From NCBI RefSeq assembly GCF_021266465.1, contig NZ_CP089848.1, forward strand, positions 3,968,001 to 4,032,000: DNA of 64,000 nucleotides, written 5' to 3'. This DNA is from Paralcaligenes sp. KSB-10 (GTDB lineage Bacteria; Pseudomonadota; Gammaproteobacteria; Burkholderiales; Burkholderiaceae_B). Numbering within the stretch: the stretch's first letter is position 1; each line of letters begins with the position of its first letter. Position numbers and translations under genes: made by a program. Shown piece by piece: positions 8,063 to 16,317 of the stretch. Under the pieces are notes generated by a model. The model was given only the letters and a program-made list of their open reading frames with translations. It ran no database searches and was not told the DNA's origin.

Positions 8063-11000
8063 TTAGCCAGGCCCAAGCAACATGCTTTTGATGGCATCCG
8101 AAAATAGCTCGGCCATGGCCTGTATGGTATCGGGCCGGTAGTTCGGGCGCGTATAAAAGAACTTCATCCGGAAGCACCCATCCATCAGGTAGGCATACAC
8201 GTGCAGGTGGTAATCGGCAAGGTTCTGTGCGGCCACCGTATCGGGCAGGTCCATGAGCGCGGGGTCGGGGGGCAGGAACAGGCTGCCATCGTAATTGTCC
8301 TCCCAGACGTCGCCGATATACTGAAACAGTGTTTTGACCTGGTCGTGCCTGGCCAGCTCCCTGGCGCGTGGATCGTCGCTGAAATAGCGCAGAGCGCTAT
8401 GCCCCAGCCCATTGTCGGGAATGGCGCGATATTGTTCCAATACGGAAGACAGGGCCCGCGCGGGTGATAGCCCCTGGTCGGTCAAGGCTGATTCCAGCCT
8501 GACGGTGATCGGGGTATGGGTAATGAACCATCCTACCGTGCGCGATACATCCATTTCAGGGATGCAGGTTTCCCGGCCGTGCGCGACTTTGTGGAAGATC
8601 AGGCTTTTCTGGCCGGATATCCGGTGCGCGGTAATCGCCAGCGCGGCAACGATGGCATGTACCAATGTGGCCTGAAAGATGCCTCCCCAGTGCTGGCGCG
8701 CTTGGCTCACCTGGGCCTGGTCCAGCACCTGGAAGGCATGCGCTTGTATGTCGCTTTGCAGGGCCGCGGCGTTGGGGGCGTCTTCGGGAAACTCGGCCGT
8801 GTCGCGTGCCTGCTCCAGCCAGTAGTCCAGTTGCTGCGCCGCCTGGCCTTGCCTGGCGTAGTCGATCACGCCTTCCACCCAGGTATGGAAAGGGGTCGTC
8901 TTATGCGGGAACGCCGGCTCGCGGCCTTCGCTGAGCGCCGTATAGGCTGTGCGCAGGTCTTCCAGCGTGACTTGCAGGGAAATGGCGTCGCTGACCAATT
9001 CGTGCATGGTAAAGAAAAAATGATGATCGAGGCTGGCAGGGTCTTCAAAGAAGGCAGCCCGAATGACCGGCCCTCTTGCGATATCCAGGCTGTCGTGCAG
9101 CTGTTGAACCTTGGTATCGATGAAGGCCAGCCGGGTGGGGGCATCTGCGTCGGGGACCGTGAAATGGTCGACGGGAATCGTATAGACGTCGTCGCTTGAT
9201 GCGAAGTGCTGGGTATAGTTGCCCTGCGCGTCCGGCTCAAACCTGAGCCGGATTGCATCATGCTGCTGTATCACCCGGCGCAGGGCGCTTTGGAGCGTGG
9301 GGATGTCCAGGACATGTCCGCAGCGCGCAATGAAACCGACATTGAATTTGTTGGGGTTGGGTTTGGCCCAGCTGAAGTAGTAGCGCTGCATCGGGCTGAG
9401 AGGCAGCGTGCCCTGCGGCGTCTTTGTATCGGTGGATTTGGCTGTCCGGGCGTTTTCCGCATGCCTGGCGAGCGCGGAAAGGATGGGATGTTGATAGAGG
9501 TCGCGCGGGCTCAGGAAAAATCCGGCAAGGCGTGATTTCGTGCATACCCGTGCAACCAGTATGGAGTCGCCGCCCACGGCGAAGAAATCGTCGTCGATAT
9601 CGATGCTGCCGTGCCCCAGCACTTCCTTCCAGATGGCAAGCAGCACTGTTTCCGTGGGAGTGCGGCCGACCTGGACAGCGTCTTCGACCGCAGAGAATTG
9701 TGGAAGCCGAAGACCATTGCGATCGAGCTTTCCATTGGGCAGTTGCGGCAATTGTTCTATATGGATGAAGCGCGACGGTACCATATAGGCGGCAAGGCTT
9801 TGGGATAGGAAAGACCGTAATTCGCTTGCGATGACTGCGGCGGGTTCGGTGCCGGGGCGTGTCTCGTAGAAAGCGACCAGTTGTTTGCCTGCCGCGCCGT
9901 CCAGGCCCGCGACGGCACAAGCCCGGATGGCCGGATGTTTGGCAAGGGCGGTCTCTACTTCGCCTGGCTCGATGCGTACGCCCCGGATCTTGATCTGGAA
10001 ATCGCTGCGGCCCAGGTAATGCAGCGTGCCGTCCACCTCTTGGCGTACGATATCGCCGGACCGGAACAGCTTCGCGTGCTCGGGGTCGGCGGAATGATTG
10101 AAAGGATTGGCGATGAACTTTTGCGCGGTCAGGTCGGGGCGGCGAAGGTACCCCAAGGCCAGCCCGGGGCCGGACACATGGAGTTCGCCCGGTTCGCCGG
10201 CATTGACGGGTTCCAGCTTGTCGTTCAACACATGGACTTTCATGCGGCCTATGGGGCGTCCGATGGAAGCAACTTCTTCTTCCTGCTCGCTTCGTTCAAT
10301 CTCAGAGCATGTTGCGTCGGCGGCCATTTCGGATGAGCCATAAAGATTCAGCAGGACGGCATTGGGCGCAAGCTGCGCAGCTTGGCCCGCCAGCTTGCCG
10401 GTCAGGGCTTCTCCCGAGGATGTAAGGTAGCGCAAGGACGGCAGATCGACGTCCGTTTGTGCGTGGGCTTCGAACAGGGCCCCCAGCAGCGAAGGCACCG
10501 CCACCAGCCGGGTCGCTTGGCTTTCCGCCAGTAAGGACAACAAGGCCTGGGGGTCGTGCGCGGTCGCGTCATCGACCAGGACGCCAGGTATGCCTTGCAG
10601 CAGGCCGCCGAAGGTTTCCCAGACGGAATCGACGAAGTTCAAGGAGGTTTTCAGGCAGGCGAGTTCCTGGGCGTTGAACGGATAGGATTCCCACATCCAG
10701 ACAAAGCGGCTGAGCATGGAGCGATGCGTACCGAGCACGCCTTTGGGTGTCCCGGTGGAGCCGGACGTATACACCACATAGGCCACGGGGTCGGCGGGAT
10801 CGGCTGTCACGCTGCGCAGGGGGTTTGTGCTGGGCGATACCTGGGCGACATCGATCCACTGGGCATCCGTTCTGCCCCCCAGGCCCGACGATGATGCCTG
10901 CTTGCCGACAGCGCATACGATGGGCGCCGCGGTGTCTTTCAGCATGAATTCGAGACGGTCCATAGGATAGGCGGGATCGAGCGAGACCCATGCGGCGCCC

Positions 11001-11284
11001 GCTTTCATGATGCCCAGCATCGCGGCCACGGCTTCGATGCTGCGCGCAAGATGCAGGCCGACGATAAGCGGAGCGTGGGTGGCCTGACTGGCAGGCGCGT
11101 CCCCCAGCCGCCGGTGGATGTCATGCGCAATGCCGTTGGCCATGGCATCCAGTTCGGCGTAAGTCACCTGGGTATTGCCACTGATCAGGGCAACTGCCTG
11201 TGGCATGCGGCCAGCCATGGCCTCGAACATGCGGTGCAGCAGATCGGGGGGATTCGAGCTTGAGTTCTCAGACATGGCGGGCAC
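8063..11284 (-). CDS. Single-module NRPS (A-PCP-epimerase-like domain), predicted beta-alanine activating
   Basis: A 1073-aa enzyme that should adenylate an amino acid and load it on its own carrier. The adenylation domain spans about 20-525 (A3 motif YTSGSTGTPKG at 172-182, YGSSE, GYLRRPDL, NGKLDRN with Lys519). The carrier domain is about 540-610 (GGDSI, Ser574 for phosphopantetheine). A condensation-superfamily domain (about 625-1065) has epimerase signatures: DVSRTVGWF at 912-920, GLGHSALRYF, LFQYIGDV. Aligned by eye, the pocket code is V218 D219 W222 A262 T288 S290 L314 A322 D323 K519. Val-Asp replaces the usual Asp anchor, as in beta-alanine codes. The epimerase catalytic His and Glu are both missing (HELVSDA, VAHGRE). 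There is no thioesterase and no upstream condensation domain. It starts at a GTG, with an in-frame ATG at 11275, 1 nt after the exporter gene. The product is unknown. Confidence 0.9.
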   Translation of the reverse strand: MPAMSENSSSNPPDLLHRMFEAMAGRMPQAVALISGNTQVTYAELDAMANGIAHDIHRRLGDAPASQATHAPLIVGLHLARSIEAVAAMLGIMKAGAAWVSLDPAYPMDRLEFMLKDTAAPIVCAVGKQASSSGLGGRTDAQWIDVAQVSPSTNPLRSVTADPADPVAYVVYTSGSTGTPKGVLGTHRSMLSRFVWMWESYPFNAQELACLKTSLNFVDSVWETFGGLLQGIPGVLVDDATAHDPQALLSLLAESQATRLVAVPSLLGALFEAHAQTDVDLPSLRYLTSSGEALTGKLAGQAAQLAPNAVLLNLYGSSEMAADATCSEIERSEQEEEVASIGRPIGRMKVHVLNDKLEPVNAGEPGELHVSGPGLALGYLRRPDLTAQKFIANPFNHSADPEHAKLFRSGDIVRQEVDGTLHYLGRSDFQIKIRGVRIEPGEVETALAKHPAIRACAVAGLDGAAGKQLVAFYETRPGTEPAAVIASELRSFLSQSLAAYMVPSRFIHIEQLPQLPNGKLDRNGLRLPQFSAVEDAVQVGRTPTETVLLAIWKEVLGHGSIDIDDDFFAVGGDSILVARVCTKSRLAGFFLSPRDLYQHPILSALARHAENARTAKSTDTKTPQGTLPLSPMQRYYFSWAKPNPNKFNVGFIARCGHVLDIPTLQSALRRVIQQHDAIRLRFEPDAQGNYTQHFASSDDVYTIPVDHFTVPDADAPTRLAFIDTKVQQLHDSLDIARGPVIRAAFFEDPASLDHHFFFTMHELVSDAISLQVTLEDLRTAYTALSEGREPAFPHKTTPFHTWVEGVIDYARQGQAAQQLDYWLEQARDTAEFPEDAPNAAALQSDIQAHAFQVLDQAQVSQARQHWGGIFQATLVHAIVAALAITAHRISGQKSLIFHKVAHGRETCIPEMDVSRTVGWFITHTPITVRLESALTDQGLSPARALSSVLEQYRAIPDNGLGHSALRYFSDDPRARELARHDQVKTLFQYIGDVWEDNYDGSLFLPPDPALMDLPDTVAAQNLADYHLHVYAYLMDGCFRMKFFYTRPNYRPDTIQAMAELFSDAIKSMLLGPG

Positions 11285-11285
11285 T

Positions 11286-12530
11286 CTATTGCTTGGTTTG
11301 GGCCAGACGGCTGGTGGGAAGCGACATGGCTACGGCACTTGCCGCCATGGCCGCGAGAGCGAACAGGAATGGCGCGATGGGATTGATGCCGCTGAGTGCG
11401 CCGCTTGCAATGGAAGCCAGCCCCCATACGGCGGCGTTGATCGAAATGGTGATGCCAAGAATCCAGCCCTGCTGCTGTTCATCGACCGTATGGGTGAACA
11501 GCACGATGATGGCGCCGTAAGCAACGGATACCAGGACAGCGATAGGCACGGCGATGGCCATTTGCACCAGCATGCTGTGCGTAGAAATGGACACTGCAAT
11601 GAGCGCGGCTGTGCCCCATAGCCCCCACGACGCCAGCTGCCGGGCACTGACGTAGCGCTGGAGGAAGGGCAGGACGACACCGTAAGCCAGGCAAAAGCCG
11701 ATGCCCAGGGCACTCATCAGCAGCGATACCGTGCCGGTGTCTTCGTTGAATCGCGTAATCAAAAGACTGGGCAGGAACAGGAAATACGTACCCCAGGCAA
11801 ACTGCATCAAGCCGAAAATGATGGCCAATCGCTGTATGGCGGGCGTGCCCCAGGCGCGCCGGAAACCATGCACGCCCATGAATAGATCAATTTTTTTTGC
11901 GGGTGCTCGTGAGACCGGCGGTTCCTTGAACATATAGCAGAACAGCGCGAGCACCGCCATGGCCAATGCGGCAGTCAGGAGGAAGGGCAGGATGAAATCC
12001 GATACCTGTACGGCGCTGTCATGCGATAGAGAGCCTCCAACCAGGGGGCCAAGGATGAATCCAATGGACGAGACCAGCAGGCATATGTTCAAGGTCAGTG
12101 GGCGTTTTTGCGGCGGCGCATTGTCTACCGCCGCCGCCTGGGCTACCGCCTGGCTACCCGCCGTGGCGCCGCCAATGATGCGCCCCAGGATGAGTAGCCA
12201 GATCAGGTTGAACGCGATGGCGCCGGCAATCAGGAGAAAGCTCGCCGCAATTCCGACCAGGCACAAAATAAGAATCCGCCGCCTGCCGAGCCGGTCCGAC
12301 AATTCACCAAGAACTGGTGCCATGTACAGCATGATCAGTTCGTAAATGCCGATGGCGATTCCGTATACCAGGTAGCGCATGGCGAGGCTGTCGCCACCCA
12401 TGAGCATGGGCGGTTCGTCGAGCAGCAAGGCCGCCAGGGTCGGGATCACGATGGTGTAGCCCGTACTGTCGATCAGTATGATGAGAAATAGCGGTGCCAA
12501 CTGACTCAAGCCGACGGCGGATTTGCGCAC
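11286..12530 (-). CDS. MFS transporter, TetA/multidrug-like, paired with the NRPS
   Basis: A 414-aa, 12-helix major facilitator protein with motif A (GELSDRLGRRR, about residue 75) after helix 2 and a second glycine-rich segment GRIIGGATAGSQAVAQ in helix 4. These are the TetA-type drug:H+ antiporter features. It is translated from a GTG at 12530 with a good GGAGA ribosome site 5 nt upstream. Only 1 nt separates its stop from the NRPS start, so the two form one operon with the transporter first. The natural reading is export of the NRPS product or self-protection, but no substrate can be named. Confidence 0.9.
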   Translation of the reverse strand: MRKSAVGLSQLAPLFLIILIDSTGYTIVIPTLAALLLDEPPMLMGGDSLAMRYLVYGIAIGIYELIMLYMAPVLGELSDRLGRRRILILCLVGIAASFLLIAGAIAFNLIWLLILGRIIGGATAGSQAVAQAAAVDNAPPQKRPLTLNICLLVSSIGFILGPLVGGSLSHDSAVQVSDFILPFLLTAALAMAVLALFCYMFKEPPVSRAPAKKIDLFMGVHGFRRAWGTPAIQRLAIIFGLMQFAWGTYFLFLPSLLITRFNEDTGTVSLLMSALGIGFCLAYGVVLPFLQRYVSARQLASWGLWGTAALIAVSISTHSMLVQMAIAVPIAVLVSVAYGAIIVLFTHTVDEQQQGWILGITISINAAVWGLASIASGALSGINPIAPFLFALAAMAASAVAMSLPTSRLAQTKQ

Positions 12531-12637
12531 AATGTCTCCAGGGTCGTTTTTCTCAAGGCCTTAAAAAGGCTTTCGTGGCTGCATCAGCTACCGCAGCGAT
12601 TTTGTATGGACTGTAACACCCTCTTAGCCAAGTCATA

Positions 12638-12655
12638 GCACATTATGTGATGTGC
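12638..12655. promoter_or_regulatory. Overlapping CACAT/ATGTG palindromes upstream of exporter-NRPS operon
   Basis: GCACAT-TATGTG-ATGTGC is a perfect inverted repeat. Inside it CACAT-T-ATGTG (12639-12649) forms a second palindrome. The site is about 110 bp upstream of the exporter start, in the 245-bp gap after the LysR gene. It is a candidate operator for the exporter-NRPS operon; the binding protein is unknown. Confidence 0.4.
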
Positions 12656-12715
12656 AGGCAGTGTTTAATCAGGTGCGGTAGGCGTCAAACCTTTCGTCGC
12701 TCGTGGTAAAGGCCG

Positions 12716-12733
12716 GCCCCAAAACATTGGGGC
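12716..12733 (-). terminator. Hairpin downstream of LysR gene, weak terminator candidate
   Basis: GCCCCAA-AACA-TTGGGGC has a 7-bp perfect stem and lies about 45 nt past the LysR stop on the minus strand. No T-run follows on that strand, so termination is uncertain. Confidence 0.35.
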
Positions 12734-12775
12734 TGTAATGTGCCATTTCCAGATAACTGAAGTTTGAAAACGGTG

Positions 12776-13744
12776 TTAGACGCTGCCCTCCGCGCGATGC
12801 GCCTGGTTGAGGCGCGCCAGCCCGGGTTCTTTGCGAACTGTACCGATTTGTTCCTGCAAGGACCCAGCCGCTTTCAGGAATGACGCCAGCGCCGGGCTAT
12901 CGTCGTTGCTTCGCCAGGCGATGGAGATTTCCTGATTCAGGAAGGGCGTTTTGTCCGATAGAGGAATGTACTGGACCTTGGGGTGGATAAGGGCGGTAAG
13001 GTTACTGGGGATGAGGGCAATGGACAGCCCGGCGGCCACAAAGCAGATGACGCTTGCGACCTGGCTGCATTCCTGGGCGATATCCGGGTAGAAGCCCGCC
13101 GTCGAACAGGCTGCGATCATTTGCGCATGCGCCGCCGGTACTTTTTCTTTCGAGAAGGCCACAAACGATTCATGCGCCAGCTGTTTTAATCCTATCGTTT
13201 TCTGGCCGCTCAGCGGGTGCTTCTTGGGTAGCGCCACCATGAGCTTGTCGTGCGCGTAAAGGTGGGTTTGAATAAGCGATGTTTTCTGGGCCAGGGGTGT
13301 GCGCAGCAGCCCCAGGTCCAGATACCGGTTCTTGAGTTGTTCGAGCTGGTCCAGGGTCGTCATTTCTACAAGGCGCAGCCGAATCCTGGGATGGCTTTGG
13401 CGGAAATGGTTGATCAGGGTAGGCATGAAGCCGTAGCCGGCGCTTCCTATGAAACCAATCGATAGATGGCCGATTTCCCCGTTTTTTGCCGATTGCGCGC
13501 GCTCGATGGCCAATTGCTCGTATTTCAGCCATTGGTACGCTTCGTCCAGGAAAACCTTGCCCGCGGGGGTCAGGGAAACCGCTCGTTTGTTGCGCAGGAA
13601 AAGCGCTGTTCCCACATAAGTCTCGAGCTTTTGCATGGCCTGGCTCAAAGGCGACTGGGCAATATTCACACGCTCCGCGGCGCGCCCGAAATGGAGCTCT
13701 TCGGCAACGGCAATAAATTGCTTGAGAAGTCTGCTGTTTAGCAT
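12776..13744 (-). CDS. LysR-type transcriptional regulator
   Basis: A 322-aa regulator with the N-terminal winged helix-turn-helix of the family: LLKQFIAVAEELHFGRAAERV, then NIAQSPLSQAMQKLE and LTPAGKVFL. An effector-binding domain follows. The gene diverges from the CaiB-type gene at 13841 across a 96-bp AT-rich gap, the classical layout for a LysR protein controlling its neighbour. It probably regulates the CoA-transferase/Bug-receptor pair. The inducer is unknown. The exporter-NRPS operon lies downstream on the same strand, but a 245-bp gap separates them. Confidence 0.92.
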   Translation of the reverse strand: MLNSRLLKQFIAVAEELHFGRAAERVNIAQSPLSQAMQKLETYVGTALFLRNKRAVSLTPAGKVFLDEAYQWLKYEQLAIERAQSAKNGEIGHLSIGFIGSAGYGFMPTLINHFRQSHPRIRLRLVEMTTLDQLEQLKNRYLDLGLLRTPLAQKTSLIQTHLYAHDKLMVALPKKHPLSGQKTIGLKQLAHESFVAFSKEKVPAAHAQMIAACSTAGFYPDIAQECSQVASVICFVAAGLSIALIPSNLTALIHPKVQYIPLSDKTPFLNQEISIAWRSNDDSPALASFLKAAGSLQEQIGTVRKEPGLARLNQAHRAEGSV

Positions 13745-13840
13745 TTAAGACATTTTTTATCTTACAGAACGATGAATTATATGTTAGACCCTTGTTTTGA
13801 AGGGCTATACACTTTCCCATCCCCGCATCGATAAGGCGCA

Positions 13841-15268
13841 GTGATGAGTAAGTCAGCAGCGTTATACAAGGAAGCGTGCCGGTCGATATCCGAATTGCTG
13901 GAATCGCATTCGTCTTTTGAGGATCCTTCAAAGAGGCTGCGCCTGTTTGGTTCGGTGCCGCCATTCGATAGCCGGCACAAACTCAGCGTGGCGGCGGCCG
14001 GTGCCATAGGCGCCTATGCCTTGGCGGTCGAGAAGTGGTGGCACATGACAAGCGGCCAGCATCAGGTCGTTGGCATCGACTGGATGCAGGCGGCGAGTTC
14101 GCTGAATCCGGGCCATTTCCAAAAGCAGAGCGGCTATGCGCTTCCCGCTCTGTCCTTATTGACGGAATTGAAGGCCGATTTCTATAAAACGGCCGATGAG
14201 CGCTGGTTTTTCCCGATAGGTTCGTATCCGCATTTGAGGGATGGCGTGCTGGACTTGCTGCAATCCTCCAATAGTTCCGATGCCCTGGGGGCGGCGATCC
14301 GCAAATGGAACGCGCAGGATCTGGAAGATGCGTTTGCCCGGGAAAAGCTGCCCGGCGTGTTCGCCCGGTCCCGGGAGGAATGGCTGCGGCATCCGCAAGG
14401 CCGGCAATTGTCCCGGACACCGGTGATCGAAATCGAAAAAATAGGCGACAGCGACGTGGAGCATTCAAGGGCGCAGAGCAGGCCGTTGGAGAATGTGCGC
14501 GTACTGGACATGGGGCACGTTATCGCCGGGCCGGTCGTGGCCAGGTCGCTGGCGGAGCACGGCGCCGAAGTTTTGCGCGTGTCGCCGCCCTTGCGGCAGG
14601 ATCCGTTCCGGCAAACGATCGACACGAATATAGGCAAGCGCTCGGCCTTCATCGATCTGAACTCGGAGCTGGACCGCCGGAAAATCAGGCAGCTCATAGT
14701 CGGGGCGGACGTCATGGTTCAATCCTGGCGTTCGCAGAGTTTAAAGAATCGAGGCTTGGGGCCTGAAGAGGCCGCGGCGATCCGGCCGGGAATCATTTAT
14801 GTTTCGGTCAGCGCGTTTGGCGATCAAGGTCCCTGGGCGACACGCGGCGGTTTTGAACAACTGGGGCAGGTAGTCAGCGGTATCGCACTGGAAGAAAGTC
14901 GGTCGGGCCGTCCCCGCCTGGTGCCCACGTATCTGTTGAACGACTATCTGACAGGTTATCTGGGAGCGGCCGGCGTCATGCTGGCTTTGATCCGCCGGGC
15001 CACCGAGGGCGGCAGCTATCACGTGAAAGTCTCCCTGACCAGGACTTCCATGTGGGTGCAAAGCCTGGGGCTGGAAAATGAGATCGATGAAGCGGCCAGG
15101 GGCAGGCATTTTGCCGAGCATCTGAACCCGGTTCTGGAGAAGCGGCAATCGGCCTACGGTGTCCTGGAACAATTGCCGCCCGTTGCCCATTTTTCCCATA
15201 CACAGGCCTATTGGTCCTTGCCGCCCGCGCCGATCGGCGCGCATGAACCTGCGTGGCTGTCCTGTTGA
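13841..15268 (+). CDS. CaiB/BaiF family protein, double-length type
   Basis: A 475-aa member of the class III CoA-transferase superfamily with an unusual build. Residues about 1-205 resemble the middle and C-terminal parts of a CaiB chain (RWFFPIGSYPHLRDGVL, then AREKLPGVFARSREEW and HPQG). From about 210 a second, N-terminal-type part begins (RPLENVRVLDMGHVIAGPVV, GAEVLRVSPP). The Asp in YLLNDYLTGYLG sits at the usual catalytic position. The order looks permuted, as in a known group of double CaiB proteins. The gene diverges from a LysR gene and is followed after 36 bp by a Bug receptor. Transfer activity is not certain. Confidence 0.82.
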   Translation: MMSKSAALYKEACRSISELLESHSSFEDPSKRLRLFGSVPPFDSRHKLSVAAAGAIGAYALAVEKWWHMTSGQHQVVGIDWMQAASSLNPGHFQKQSGYALPALSLLTELKADFYKTADERWFFPIGSYPHLRDGVLDLLQSSNSSDALGAAIRKWNAQDLEDAFAREKLPGVFARSREEWLRHPQGRQLSRTPVIEIEKIGDSDVEHSRAQSRPLENVRVLDMGHVIAGPVVARSLAEHGAEVLRVSPPLRQDPFRQTIDTNIGKRSAFIDLNSELDRRKIRQLIVGADVMVQSWRSQSLKNRGLGPEEAAAIRPGIIYVSVSAFGDQGPWATRGGFEQLGQVVSGIALEESRSGRPRLVPTYLLNDYLTGYLGAAGVMLALIRRATEGGSYHVKVSLTRTSMWVQSLGLENEIDEAARGRHFAEHLNPVLEKRQSAYGVLEQLPPVAHFSHTQAYWSLPPAPIGAHEPAWLSC

Positions 15269-15304
15269 GTTGTTTTGCAAATGCCAATAAAAAAGGAGAA
15301 GACA

Positions 15305-16285
15305 ATGTTTAAAAAAATGGTGATGGCTCTTGCTGTGGCTGGACTGGGCCTGATGGGATTCCAGGGCTGCGCGCAGGCGAAGTATCCGGATAAGGCGGTA
15401 ACGGTCATTATCGGTTTTGCTCCAGGCGGGCCTACCGATGCCATTGGCAGGGTGCTGTTCAGCAAGGTGGCCGAAGAGCTGAAAGTTCCCATGGTGATAG
15501 AAAACCGACCTGGAGCGGGCGGCAATATTGCCGCGCAGGAGCTGCTCAGGGCCAAGCCTGACGGATACACGCTGATGTACGGAAGTTCGTCCATTACCAC
15601 CGCGCCGGCGCTGTTCGGCCGTGAAGACCTGAATCCCAAGAAGGCGTTCGTGGCGGCAGGCTGCACCGCGGCGGTGCCGCTGATATTGCTCGTATCCAAG
15701 AAGATAGATGTCGGCAATGCCCGGGACTTTTATAAATTGCTGAAGGCCAATCCCGGCAAATATTTCATGGGCTCGTCGGGGAATGGTTCCATCGATCACC
15801 TGGTGGCGATGGACATAGCCCATACCCTGGGCCTGAAATTCCAGCATGTGCCCTATAAAGGAAACGGGCCGGCCTTGACCGACCTGGCCGCCGGAAATAC
15901 GAATTTCATGTATTCAGGCTCATTTAATAGTGCGACTCCCTTTATCAAGGGTGGGCAGGTGAAGGCCCTGGCGGTGACGTCGGCCAAACGTTCGATTGCC
16001 TTGCCCGATGTGCCCACGCTGAGCGAAAGTATTCCCCAATTGAAGGGGTTCGACGCGGGTACGTGGCAGACGGTATTGGCGCCGAAGGGCACCGACCCCG
16101 CGATTCTGGAAACACTGAATCAGGCCTTGCAGAAGGCGCTGAAAGATCCGAAGGTGTTGAAAAGCCTGCATTTCCAGGGCGCCGAAGTCATGGAGAAAAC
16201 GCCGGGACAATGCCAGGACTACATCAATAGCGAATATGACCGTTGGTCGAAGACCATTAAAAGAATCGGCCTGAAGATGAATTGA
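15305..16285 (+). CDS. Bug-family tripartite tricarboxylate transporter receptor
   Basis: A periplasmic solute-binding protein (TctC/Bug family) of 326 aa. A signal peptide (MFKKMVMALAVAGLGLMGF..., cut near CAQAKYP) is followed by the family hallmarks YPDKAVTVIIGFAPGGPTDA and VIENRPGAGGNIAAQ. The ATG at 15305 is chosen because AAAAAGGAG lies just upstream; an earlier in-frame ATG at 15275 lacks a signal-like start. The Cys after LMGFQG could make it a lipoprotein, which is uncommon. It likely captures the carboxylic acid handled by the upstream CaiB protein. The membrane subunits TctA/TctB are not in the window. Confidence 0.92.
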   Translation: MFKKMVMALAVAGLGLMGFQGCAQAKYPDKAVTVIIGFAPGGPTDAIGRVLFSKVAEELKVPMVIENRPGAGGNIAAQELLRAKPDGYTLMYGSSSITTAPALFGREDLNPKKAFVAAGCTAAVPLILLVSKKIDVGNARDFYKLLKANPGKYFMGSSGNGSIDHLVAMDIAHTLGLKFQHVPYKGNGPALTDLAAGNTNFMYSGSFNSATPFIKGGQVKALAVTSAKRSIALPDVPTLSESIPQLKGFDAGTWQTVLAPKGTDPAILETLNQALQKALKDPKVLKSLHFQGAEVMEKTPGQCQDYINSEYDRWSKTIKRIGLKMN

Positions 16286-16317
16286 TCATTCGGCCAGGTC
16301 GATTCACGGTGCCCGGA

